Assembly: GCA_902477765.1 (NCBI GenBank)
Contig: CABSIM010000052.1
Coordinates: 1 to 13,725, forward strand
DNA from: an uncultured Clostridiaceae bacterium
GTDB taxonomy: Bacteria; Bacillota; Clostridia; Lachnospirales; Lachnospiraceae
Length of the DNA stretch: 13,725 nucleotides
Direction of reading: 5' to 3'
Shown in pieces: positions 1-6,785 of the stretch. Both the position numbers and the translations under genes were made by a program. The number at the start of each line of letters is the position of its first letter. Position 1 is the stretch's first letter. The notes beneath the pieces were generated by a model. The model saw only the letters and a program-made list of their open reading frames with translations, ran no database searches and was not told the DNA's origin.

Positions 1-1984
1 AACCGCCCGGTCCGGAAGAACCATCCGGGTTAATGACAATGCCTGAGGAACTGCCGGACGAACTTCCGGATGTGCCGGAATCCGGTACCTGCACCGCCGG
101 TGCGTCACTCTGACGTACCACATTCAGCTGGTATGTCCTTACATCACCGTTTTCTGCTGTAACCGTTACCTTGATCGTATTATTTCCGCTTGCAAGAGTT
201 ACGGTTCCCGTGCCGCTTACAGATGCTGCAGAATCAATGGCTCCGGCTTTCACCTCGATCTTATCCACAGACGGATTGACAATGATATCGTAGTTTTCCG
301 TATCCCTGTCAAAGGTCGGTGTCAGTGCGTATCCCGTTACTTCCAGCGATGACAGCTTGTTATTGGGGCTGCCGGACTTGGTGGGCTTCGCACATGCCGT
401 CTCCGGCATATTATTATATACCGGGATCTTGAATACCAGTGTCTGATTTTTCATCTGATCCGTATAGGCACGCGACAGCTTCGCTCCTTCTCCCGCCGCG
501 CCTTCCACGTTGGTCATATACTGGTGTTTGTAAAGATTCGATCCCTGAACATTGAACTTCTTCAGATAAAAGGTATCCTGTCCCTGTTTTACGTAGTTTT
601 CTCCGTAATACTGGGCTCCGCCTACAATGGATTTCTCAATGGAATTCCAGGGTCTTCCGTAGCTTCCGCTCTGAGATGCATACCAGAGTCCCCTTGTAAC
701 CGCCGACATGGAATCCGATGCATAAGCCCCGATGTTGAAGAAATTATAATAGCCTTCGTATCCCGGAGTCACCCCGGATATGCTTCCCGAAGTTCCCTTT
801 CCCTGCTCCTGAATAATCATGGCGCACAGCACATACGGATTCACGCCGGACTGTGCCGCGGCATCCATGATGATGTCCACATAGCTTTTTTCGGACGGCA
901 CCGGTGAATCCGTACCTGCCCCCGTATTATCACCGGTAATGGAGGAGGCATCCATACCCGGTCCATATTCCACAGAAGGAACTCCCACCACAGGCAGTTC
1001 TCTGGCACTGACCACGGCCGACGGACCTTCCAGGCTTACATTGTTCTGACTGTTTCCTGACGGAGAAGTCCCGCTGCCTGAGGACTGGGACTCCGAAGTT
1101 CCGGAAGAGCCTGAAAACCCGGGACCATAGTTGCTTCCCGGCCCTTCGGAAGTGTCCGATGTACTTCCGCTCCCGCTCTGGCTCTCCCCGGTTCCCTGTC
1201 CCGATGAGGAAGCTGCCTTTTCCAGGAACGTTCCCGTCACCATGCTCTGAAGACCTTCCCTGGTCTGGAAATTGCTGTCATATGTATGCAGAAGGAACTG
1301 GAAGACGTACGTCTCATTCAGAAAATTTCTGGGATCCATGTAATAGCATACGATCTCTTTGGAGGCCGCCACCCACGTGGCGCCGTCAAATCCTGTCCAC
1401 ACACCGGTTCCCCAGTCATAGGCACCGTACTCTGTGGATTTCCAGGAAGAAATGCTGTTCTTATCCACGAGATTGGCGCCTACGGCGCCTTCATTGGCAA
1501 TGACATCGTTCCAGTCCAGCCCTGTGTTCTGTGCCTGAAAAACCCAGGTGGGATATTCCGCATGCAATGCCCTCAGCGAGTCCTTATAGCTTTCCGGAAA
1601 TCCCTGCTGATTCAGATATTCTTCAAAACTGGCATCCGTTGTATAGGATACCGGGAACTTTATATAATCTGACCGCACATATCCTGTCATTGTGCTGTTT
1701 CCGCTCTGAAACCGGATCTGATACCATGTTGCTCCGTCAGAACCGGACGTTTCTCCCACCACGGTCACAGATGTTCCGTAGTCCAGGCGGCTGACAATGG
1801 AACTGTCGGTTCCCGGCGCACTCCTCACGTTCAGCGTCGTGGCCTTTACACTGGCCTGACGTTCCGTATCGGCATAAACCCTTCCCGGATTTTCCGCGAG
1901 CAGCATATTCCGTCCTGCCGTACTGACTGTCAGCACAGCGCCCAGAATTGCCGCCAGAATTCGTTTTCCTTTTTTCTTTTTCAT
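1..1984 (-). CDS. Secreted SH3b/glucosaminidase/cadherin-like cell-wall hydrolase (3' end outside window)
   Basis: Open frame of 661 codons that runs off the left edge, so the C-terminus is missing. The start ATG at 1984-1982 follows AGGAGA. Residues 1-38 look like a signal peptide: KKKKGKR, a hydrophobic stretch at 9-24, and probable cleavage after VYA. Residues 46-108 form a bacterial SH3 domain (LNVRSAPGTDSSIV, GYVRSDYIKF). Residues 111-255 hold a conserved-looking region (PTWVFQAQ, YYMDPRNFL) seen in clostridial glucosaminidases. Residues 256 to about 340 are a Ser/Gly/Thr-rich linker. Residues about 364-490 resemble a GH73 endo-N-acetylglucosaminidase (NPYVLCAMIIQEQGKG, YYNFFNIGAY), with Glu393 the likely catalytic acid. 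Residues about 540-625 match a cadherin-like beta-sandwich (LSSLEVTGYALTP, YDIIV). A Ser/Gly tail follows to the edge. The likely role is cleaving peptidoglycan glycan strands outside the cell during wall turnover or separation. It has its own promoter and no operon partner is visible. Assignments rest on motif recognition, not alignment. Confidence 0.85.
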   Translation of the reverse strand, partial: MKKKKGKRILAAILGAVLTVSTAGRNMLLAENPGRVYADTERQASVKATTLNVRSAPGTDSSIVSRLDYGTSVTVVGETSGSDGATWYQIRFQSGNSTMTGYVRSDYIKFPVSYTTDASFEEYLNQQGFPESYKDSLRALHAEYPTWVFQAQNTGLDWNDVIANEGAVGANLVDKNSISSWKSTEYGAYDWGTGVWTGFDGATWVAASKEIVCYYMDPRNFLNETYVFQFLLHTYDSNFQTREGLQSMVTGTFLEKAASSSGQGTGESQSGSGSTSDTSEGPGSNYGPGFSGSSGTSESQSSGSGTSPSGNSQNNVSLEGPSAVVSARELPVVGVPSVEYGPGMDASSITGDNTGAGTDSPVPSEKSYVDIIMDAAAQSGVNPYVLCAMIIQEQGKGTSGSISGVTPGYEGYYNFFNIGAYASDSMSAVTRGLWYASQSGSYGRPWNSIEKSIVGGAQYYGENYVKQGQDTFYLKKFNVQGSNLYKHQYMTNVEGAAGEGAKLSRAYTDQMKNQTLVFKIPVYNNMPETACAKPTKSGSPNNKLSSLEVTGYALTPTFDRDTENYDIIVNPSVDKIEVKAGAIDSAASVSGTGTVTLASGNNTIKVTVTAENGDVRTYQLNVVRQSDAPAVQVPDSGTSGSSSGSSSGIVINPDGSSGPGG

Positions 1985-2036
1985 CTGCTTTCTCCTGTTG
2001 CCTTATCCATTGCTGCCAAAAAATGACATCATGCTC

Positions 2037-2066
2037 ATTATACTGACAAAGCAACTTCCCTGTCAA
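2037..2066 (-). promoter_or_regulatory. Sigma-A promoter of the glucosaminidase gene
   Basis: On the minus strand there is a perfect TTGACA (2066-2061), an 18-bp spacer and a perfect TATAAT (2042-2037). It lies about 50 bases before the start codon at 1984, leaving a short leader of roughly 45 bases with no obvious structure. Confidence 0.82.
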
Positions 2067-2124
2067 CCTTGGGCACGAAAGTTCACAGAATTGCCAGCAT
2101 TTCCCTCAAAATTGTAAGAATTTC

Positions 2125-2658
2125 TTAAAAAGCTCTTCGCTTTCGCTTCCTTATTATAGAGCACACTGCAGACTGTACACTCCATCCCAGAAAAATTCCC
2201 AGAGTATTGGCGATCACATCATCCGTCTGACAGTACCCACGCTGCGCCGCATACTGAAGAACTTCCACCAGAACACTGCAGGCGGCCCCTGCCGTCACAC
2301 ATCCCAAAGGATTCTTCATGCTTTTCCAGATCATGGGAAGAAAAATCCCCGGCGGAATAAACAGAAGTACATTTTCAATCACATAGGCCTTTGCCTGCGC
2401 GCCTGCTCCCCAGGTGGACAGAACAGCCAGGTCCGCTCCGGTCCGGGAACCCGGTGCTCTGGAAAAAAACACCACCTGAGCGGTTCCTGCAAGATAGACC
2501 AGAAGGAGAAAAAGCCAGATCAGTTTTCTTCCCCTGATCCGGCCGGAAAAGCGGACCGCTCCCGCCGCAAGAAATGCACCTGGAATTCCCCATATATAAT
2601 ATTTGATGATTTCAGCCATGTCCGTTCCCACACAGAATATAATTTTTTCCACCGTCAT
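2125..2658 (-). CDS. VanZ family integral membrane protein
   Basis: 177 residues with about five hydrophobic segments: YYIWGIPGAFLAAGAV, LIWLFLLLVYLAGTAQVVFF, ENVLLFIPPGIFLPMIW, CVTAGAACSVLVEVLQ and DVIANTLGIFLGWSVQSAV. The VanZ signatures are visible: ENVLLFIPPG, then an EVLQ segment, then CQTDDVIANTLGIFLGW. The C-terminus is basic (KRKRR). The first ATG is chosen because AAGGAGGCGGGGAAA precedes it; an internal Met (MAEIIKYY) lacks such a site. VanZ relatives are linked to low-level teicoplanin resistance in one transposon, but most chromosomal members have no proven role. A cell-envelope function is the most one can infer. It stands alone, with its own candidate promoter and a strong terminator just upstream closing the previous operon. 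Confidence 0.85.
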   Translation of the reverse strand: MTVEKIIFCVGTDMAEIIKYYIWGIPGAFLAAGAVRFSGRIRGRKLIWLFLLLVYLAGTAQVVFFSRAPGSRTGADLAVLSTWGAGAQAKAYVIENVLLFIPPGIFLPMIWKSMKNPLGCVTAGAACSVLVEVLQYAAQRGYCQTDDVIANTLGIFLGWSVQSAVCSIIRKRKRRAF

Positions 2659-2724
2659 TTTCCCCGCCTCCTTCCGGTCCGTCCCTGCTGTTCATGTCCT
2701 GAATCACAGATATCCATGTTGATG

Positions 2725-2753
2725 ATTTTAAAATAAATCTTCCGGATTCGCAA
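2725..2753 (-). promoter_or_regulatory. Candidate promoter of the VanZ family gene
   Basis: Minus strand TTGCGA (2753-2748), 17-bp spacer, TAAAAT (2730-2725), about 66 bases before the VanZ start. Spacing is ideal; four of six bases match at -35 and five of six at -10. It lies downstream of the oadA terminator, as expected for an independent unit. Confidence 0.5.
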
Positions 2754-2828
2754 GGAATTTTCCTTTTTTCTGCTGTTCTCCGGCGGTTTTCCGGAGTTTT
2801 CATGGCTGATGCACGGATGTTTCCGGAG

Positions 2829-2862
2829 AAAAAAACTGCTGTCCCTGTGGGGACAGCAGTTT
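2829..2862 (-). terminator. Intrinsic terminator of the carboxyltransferase/Na+ pump operon
   Basis: A perfect 13-bp stem, AAACTGCTGTCCC pairing with GGGACAGCAGTTT, surrounds a CACA loop. On the minus strand it is followed directly by a run of seven T. It lies 14 bases after the oadA stop codon and so closes the five-gene operon. Confidence 0.93.
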
Positions 2863-2875
2863 CTGCAATGCATCC

Positions 2876-4288
2876 TTATACAGGATATGCCTTATTGACT
2901 TTATCAGCTTTCAGCGGATCCACTTTGGTCTGCTGTGCTTCCCGGTACTCAAAGAATTCCTTTGCAACCGTCGGGAACAGAGCATATGTCAGAACATCCT
3001 CTTCCTGCTGCTTCCACTGTGCACATTCTTTTTCAAACTGCGGCAGCTGCGGAGGAATCAGATCTGCAGGACGGCAGGTGATGGGCTTCGCATCGCCGAT
3101 GATCTTTTTCTGCACTTCCGGATTGAAGGGTTTTACGGTCTTTCCGAATTCACCCATCATGATCTTTTTGGATTCCTTGGTTACCATCTTGTATCTCTCG
3201 CCTGAAAGGACGTTGAGAACAGCCTGGGTTCCCACAATCTGGGAAGACGGGGTTACCAGCGGCGGCTCACCGAAATCTTTTCTTACTCTCGGAATTTCTT
3301 CCAGCACCTGGCGGTATTTGTCTTCCTGTCCGGCTTCCTTAAGCTGGCTTACCAGGTTGGACAGCATTCCTCCCGGAACCTGATACTGAAGTGTCTTGAT
3401 ATTGACACCCAGAACCTTGGGATTCAGAAGACCGCTCTTAAGCGCTTCCTCACGGATCGGTGTAAAGTAATCGGCAATCTCTGCCAGAAGATTCTGATCA
3501 TATCCCGTATCATAGGGAGTTCCGCGGAAGGTTTCCACCATAACCTCTGTTGCAGGCTGTGATGTACCAAGCGCAAGCGGTGACATGGCACAGTCAATGA
3601 TATCGCATCCTGCTTCCACTGCCTTCAGATAGGTCATGGAAGCAACGCCGGACGTATAGTGTGTATGCAGGTCGATGGGAAGTTTTGTTCCTTCCTTCAG
3701 AGCTTTTACCAGTTCTGCCGCATTGTAGGGAGTCAGAAGGCCGGCCATATCCTTGATGCAGATGGAGTCGGCACCCATCTCTTCGATTTCTCTGGCAATA
3801 TTTTTCCAGTAATCCAGTGTATAGGCATCACCGAGGGTGTAGCTCAGGGCAACCTGCGCATGACCTTTTTCCCTGTTGGTGGCCTTTATGGCGGTTTCCA
3901 GGTTTCTCATGTCGTTGAGACAGTCAAAGATGCGGATGATATCAATACCATTGGCAATGGACTTCTGAACGAAATATTCCACCACATCATCTGCATAATG
4001 GTTGTATCCAAGAATGTTCTGTCCGCGGAACAGCATCTGCAGTTTTGTATTCTTGAAGCCGTCTCTCAGCTTTCTCAGCCTCTCCCACGGATCTTCCTTC
4101 AGGAAACGAAGGGATGCGTCAAAGGTCGCGCCGCCCCAGCATTCAACTGCATAGTATCCGACTTTATCCATTTTATCCACGATCGGAAGCATCTGCTCTG
4201 TGGACATTCTTGTGGCCAGCAGGGACTGATGGGCGTCACGCAGAACGGTCTCCACAATCTTGACCGGTTTTTTCTGAACTTCTGCCAT
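2876..4288 (-). CDS. oadA: Oxaloacetate decarboxylase alpha / transcarboxylase 5S-type carboxyltransferase subunit
   Basis: 470 residues. Transfers a carboxyl group between a keto acid (oxaloacetate/pyruvate in known family members) and biotin on a carrier protein. The TIM-barrel carboxyltransferase motifs are present: ETVLRDAHQSL (Asp18), WGGATFD, RIFDCLNDMRN, SICIKDMAGLL (Lys179, the lysine that is carbamylated in relatives), and the metal-binding DLHTHYTSG (His208, His210). Residues about 300-440 fit the conserved PYC/OADA region. Klebsiella OadA carries a C-terminal biotin domain; this protein ends without one, and a separate carrier gene lies two genes upstream, as in transcarboxylase 5S. 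Start ATG follows AGGAGG; the gap after oadB is 42 bases. It is the last gene of the operon. Family assignment is secure. Whether it works as a decarboxylase subunit, a transcarboxylase subunit or both is not decided by sequence. Confidence 0.93.
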   Translation of the reverse strand: MAEVQKKPVKIVETVLRDAHQSLLATRMSTEQMLPIVDKMDKVGYYAVECWGGATFDASLRFLKEDPWERLRKLRDGFKNTKLQMLFRGQNILGYNHYADDVVEYFVQKSIANGIDIIRIFDCLNDMRNLETAIKATNREKGHAQVALSYTLGDAYTLDYWKNIAREIEEMGADSICIKDMAGLLTPYNAAELVKALKEGTKLPIDLHTHYTSGVASMTYLKAVEAGCDIIDCAMSPLALGTSQPATEVMVETFRGTPYDTGYDQNLLAEIADYFTPIREEALKSGLLNPKVLGVNIKTLQYQVPGGMLSNLVSQLKEAGQEDKYRQVLEEIPRVRKDFGEPPLVTPSSQIVGTQAVLNVLSGERYKMVTKESKKIMMGEFGKTVKPFNPEVQKKIIGDAKPITCRPADLIPPQLPQFEKECAQWKQQEEDVLTYALFPTVAKEFFEYREAQQTKVDPLKADKVNKAYPV

Positions 4289-4330
4289 TTTATTTACCTC
4301 CTAATTATTGAACGAAATCCGTCGTATGGA

Positions 4331-5479
4331 TTATACCCCGAAAATAGCCATGAAAGTACCGGCAGCTACAGCCGTACCGATAACACCGGCCACGTTCGGT
4401 CCCATGGCATGCATCAGAAGGAAGTTGGTGGGATCTGCCTCAGAACCAACCTTCTGGGATACACGGGCTGCCATCGGAACTGCCGATACACCGGCGGAAC
4501 CGATCAGCGGATTTACCTTGCCATGTGTCACCTTGCACATGATCTTTCCGAAAATAACGCCTGCAGCCGTACCGAATGCAAATGCAATCAGGCCCAGTCC
4601 GACGATCTTCAGAGTGGTAACCTTAAGGAATGCTTCCGCACTGGTGGTGGCACCTACGGAAAGTCCCAGAACGATAACCACAATATACATCAGGGCGTTG
4701 GAAGCTGTTTCTGCCAGCTGTTTAACCACACCGGACTCCCGGAACAGGTTTCCGACCATCAGCATACCTACCAGAGGAGCAGTGGACGGAAGAATCAGGC
4801 AGACAACAACTGTTACGATAATGGGGAACAGGATCTTTTCCAGCTTGGAAACCGGGCGGAGCTGCTCCATCTTGATCTTTCTTTCTTCTTCTGTGGTGAG
4901 AAGTTTCATAATCGGCGGCTGGATAATCGGAACCAGAGCCATATAGGAGTATGCTGCCACCGCAATGGGACCCATGTACTCTGTCTGTCCCAGCTTGCCT
5001 GCCAGGAAGATGGAAGTAGGACCGTCAGCACCGCCGATGATGGAAATGGCAGCTGCTGCCTTGTCGTTGAATCCCCAGAGAATGGCAATGAAATATGCGG
5101 CATAGATACCGAACTGGGCTGCTGCTCCCAGAAGGAAGCTCTTCGGGTTCGCAATCAGCGGACCAAAGTCTGTCATGGCGCCCACACCCATGAAGATCAG
5201 GGACGGCAGGATACTCCACTCATCCAGCAGGTAGAAATAGTGCAGGAGTCCTCCAACCCCGTTTGAAGAATCTTCTATGGACAGCATAATATCCGGGTAA
5301 ATATTTACCAGCAGCATACCAAAGGAAATCGGAACCAGAAGAAGCGGCTCAAATCCCTTTTTGATGGCCAGGTATAAAAACACAAAGGCTACCAGGATCA
5401 TGACCATATTCCCCATTGTCAGATTCAGGAATGCTGTCTGCTGAAGAAGATTCAAAAGTGTACTTTGAATGTATTCCAT
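4331..5479 (-). CDS. oadB: Sodium-translocating decarboxylase beta subunit (OadB/MmdB/GcdB family)
   Basis: 382 residues, strongly hydrophobic, with many membrane segments. This family decarboxylates carboxybiotin on the carrier protein and uses the energy to export Na+. Signature residues are present: SIIGGADGPTSIF with Asp152, equivalent by motif to Klebsiella Asp203; KVNPLIGSAGVSAVPMAAR with Asn323 and Ser332, whose nine-residue spacing matches Klebsiella Asn373/Ser382; and YSYMALVPIIQPP with tyrosines at 177 and 179. The first ATG follows GGAGGG at seven bases. It lies between the biotin carrier gene (38-base gap) and oadA (42-base gap), clearly cotranscribed. Length and motif preservation argue for a working pump. 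The upstream partner donating carboxybiotin could be either carboxyltransferase of the operon. Confidence 0.95.
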   Translation of the reverse strand: MEYIQSTLLNLLQQTAFLNLTMGNMVMILVAFVFLYLAIKKGFEPLLLVPISFGMLLVNIYPDIMLSIEDSSNGVGGLLHYFYLLDEWSILPSLIFMGVGAMTDFGPLIANPKSFLLGAAAQFGIYAAYFIAILWGFNDKAAAAISIIGGADGPTSIFLAGKLGQTEYMGPIAVAAYSYMALVPIIQPPIMKLLTTEEERKIKMEQLRPVSKLEKILFPIIVTVVVCLILPSTAPLVGMLMVGNLFRESGVVKQLAETASNALMYIVVIVLGLSVGATTSAEAFLKVTTLKIVGLGLIAFAFGTAAGVIFGKIMCKVTHGKVNPLIGSAGVSAVPMAARVSQKVGSEADPTNFLLMHAMGPNVAGVIGTAVAAGTFMAIFGV

Positions 5480-5517
5480 GTTAATCCCTCCATGTGGAAT
5501 CTGCAGTCAGCAGACGA

Positions 5518-5922
5518 TTAGTTTAAGGTAGCAAGCGTTGCGCCTGGCTCTACAGAATCACCAGTGGATACGTTGATGGATGCAACTGTACCGTCTTCCG
5601 GTGCCACAATCTCATTTTCCATTTTCATGGCTTCAAGGATCAACAGAACCTGTCCTCTCTTCACAGCCTGTCCCACAGCTGCTTTCACACCCAGAATCTT
5701 TCCGGGCATCGGAGCTGTAACCTTTACGCTGCCTTCACCGCCGGCGGGTGCTGCTGCCGGAGCCGGTGCTGCTGCGGGTGCCGGTGCTGCTGCCGGAGCC
5801 GGTGCCGCTGCAGGTGCCGGTGCTGCCTTCGGAGCTGCCTTTGCTGCAGCTGCACCGGTAAAGCCTTCTTCTACTGTCACTTCATAAACGTTTCCATTAA
5901 CCGTAATTGTATAATTTTTCAT
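5518..5922 (-). CDS. Biotin carboxyl carrier protein of the decarboxylase complex
   Basis: 134 residues. Residues 1-20 form a short N-terminal strand region (KNYTITVNGNVYEVTVEEG). Residues 22-62 are an Ala/Pro linker with four exact PAPAAA units. Residues 65-134 are the biotinyl domain. EAMKMENEI contains Lys100, the biotin attachment site; APMPGKI and GDSV complete the lipoyl/biotinyl fold. It corresponds to MmdC/GcdC or the 1.3S subunit of transcarboxylase and shuttles the carboxyl group between the carboxyltransferases and OadB at the membrane. The start follows AGGAGG. The gap after the OadG-like gene is 21 bases. It is the only biotin domain encoded in the operon, so both carboxyltransferases presumably share it. 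Biotin protein ligase must act from another locus. Confidence 0.95.
   Translation of the reverse strand: MKNYTITVNGNVYEVTVEEGFTGAAAAKAAPKAAPAPAAAPAPAAAPAPAAAPAPAAAPAGGEGSVKVTAPMPGKILGVKAAVGQAVKRGQVLLILEAMKMENEIVAPEDGTVASINVSTGDSVEPGATLATLN
5749..5820 (-). repeat. Four tandem 18-bp units coding for PAPAAA in the biotin carrier linker
   Basis: Residues 35-58 of the biotin carrier are four consecutive PAPAAA units. The DNA units vary mostly at third codon positions. Such mobile Ala/Pro linkers are usual in biotin carriers of sodium-pump decarboxylases and let the biotin domain swing between active sites. Confidence 0.85.
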
Positions 5923-5943
5923 GTTCTTATTTCCTCCTGATTT

Positions 5944-6768
5944 CTATGCTCTTTTCCAGTTTGAATTTGAAACGCGTCTGATGGACCGTACTACAAGTCC
6001 TTCCACAGACGGCTGACCTTCTGATGCGGCAATGGCTGCTGCGATGACAGCTGCCAGTTCTGTATCCTGACTCACGTCAGTGACTTCAGCAGCTGCAGAC
6101 GGCTGTGCCGGTACTGCTGCCGGAGCGGGCGCGGGTGCCGGTGCTGCTGCAGGCGCCGGTGCTGCCGCTTTTGCCGTACGCTCTTTTTCTGCCTTCTTTT
6201 TCTTCGTGCTCTCTTCCCACTGATTGATAAACTTGAAGCAGCTGATAAGCCAGCTGATAAAAATCAGTACGAGGAATACGACTCCCATACCCATCAGGGT
6301 GTTCATGGCTGCCTTGGACATTTTTTCACCCACGGTGTATTCCGGGTTAAATGTAATGGAAGTCACATAATTCAGGTCTTCATCCACCATGAGGGTGAAT
6401 TCCATTTCCCTGTTTTCATATACAGCATCGATTCTGGCGGTATATCCGTCACTGCCCGCCGTCACTTCTGCCGTATTGCTGGAAACATATGCTCCCAGGT
6501 CATCTTTGATGCCCTGCCAGGAATTCAGGGCATTTTCCATGACTGTGTCCTTGTTCTTCTGGCTTGTGGCAATGGACTGCTCGATCAGAGCGTCGTCTGT
6601 CATGCCGTTGAAAAGTTCCAGATACTGCTGCGCCCCCTGCTGCATGGACATCTGTACTGCCGGATCAATGCTTTCTTCTTCCACTGCTGCAGCGGAACAT
6701 CCGGAAAGTGCCAGCAGGCAGACGGTCATACAAAGAACCAGCCAGATTTTTCTCATATTCTGTTTCAT
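5944..6768 (-). CDS. OadG-like small subunit with N-terminal lipoprotein domain
   Basis: 274 residues, much longer than a typical OadG/MmdD of roughly 80-120. Residues 1-24 are a lipoprotein signal peptide with lipobox LSGC (Cys24). Residues about 35-150 form a soluble domain resembling DUF3887-type modules (GAQQYLELFNGMTDD, ARIDAVYENREMEFTLMV). Residues about 155-180 are one membrane segment (VVFLVLIFISWLISCF). A charged stretch (KKKKAEKER) and an Ala/Pro linker at 201-222 follow. The C-terminus, ELAAVIAAAIAASEG then SIRRVSNSNWKRA, is the recognisable end of OadG family proteins. The predicted topology puts the lipidated domain outside and the C-terminal tail in the cytoplasm, matching OadG orientation. 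OadG-type subunits assemble the complex and contact both pump and carboxyltransferase. The start follows GAGGTGG, 17 bases after the previous stop. The role of the extracellular domain is unknown. Confidence 0.82.
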   Translation of the reverse strand: MKQNMRKIWLVLCMTVCLLALSGCSAAAVEEESIDPAVQMSMQQGAQQYLELFNGMTDDALIEQSIATSQKNKDTVMENALNSWQGIKDDLGAYVSSNTAEVTAGSDGYTARIDAVYENREMEFTLMVDEDLNYVTSITFNPEYTVGEKMSKAAMNTLMGMGVVFLVLIFISWLISCFKFINQWEESTKKKKAEKERTAKAAAPAPAAAPAPAPAPAAVPAQPSAAAEVTDVSQDTELAAVIAAAIAASEGQPSVEGLVVRSIRRVSNSNWKRA

Positions 6769-6785
6769 ATATCTGCCACCTCATC

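Noticed and set aside
2802..3383. 193-codon plus-strand frame over the operon terminator and oadA end
   Set aside because: It starts in the intergenic region without a ribosome site, reads through the terminator stem and is antisense to conserved oadA sequence.
3659..5266. 535-codon plus-strand open frame across oadA and oadB
   Set aside because: It lies antisense to two genes with clear family motifs, spans their intergenic gap, has no ribosome site and its translation is rich in Cys, His, Asn and Gln with no recognisable domain. It is a by-product of codon use.
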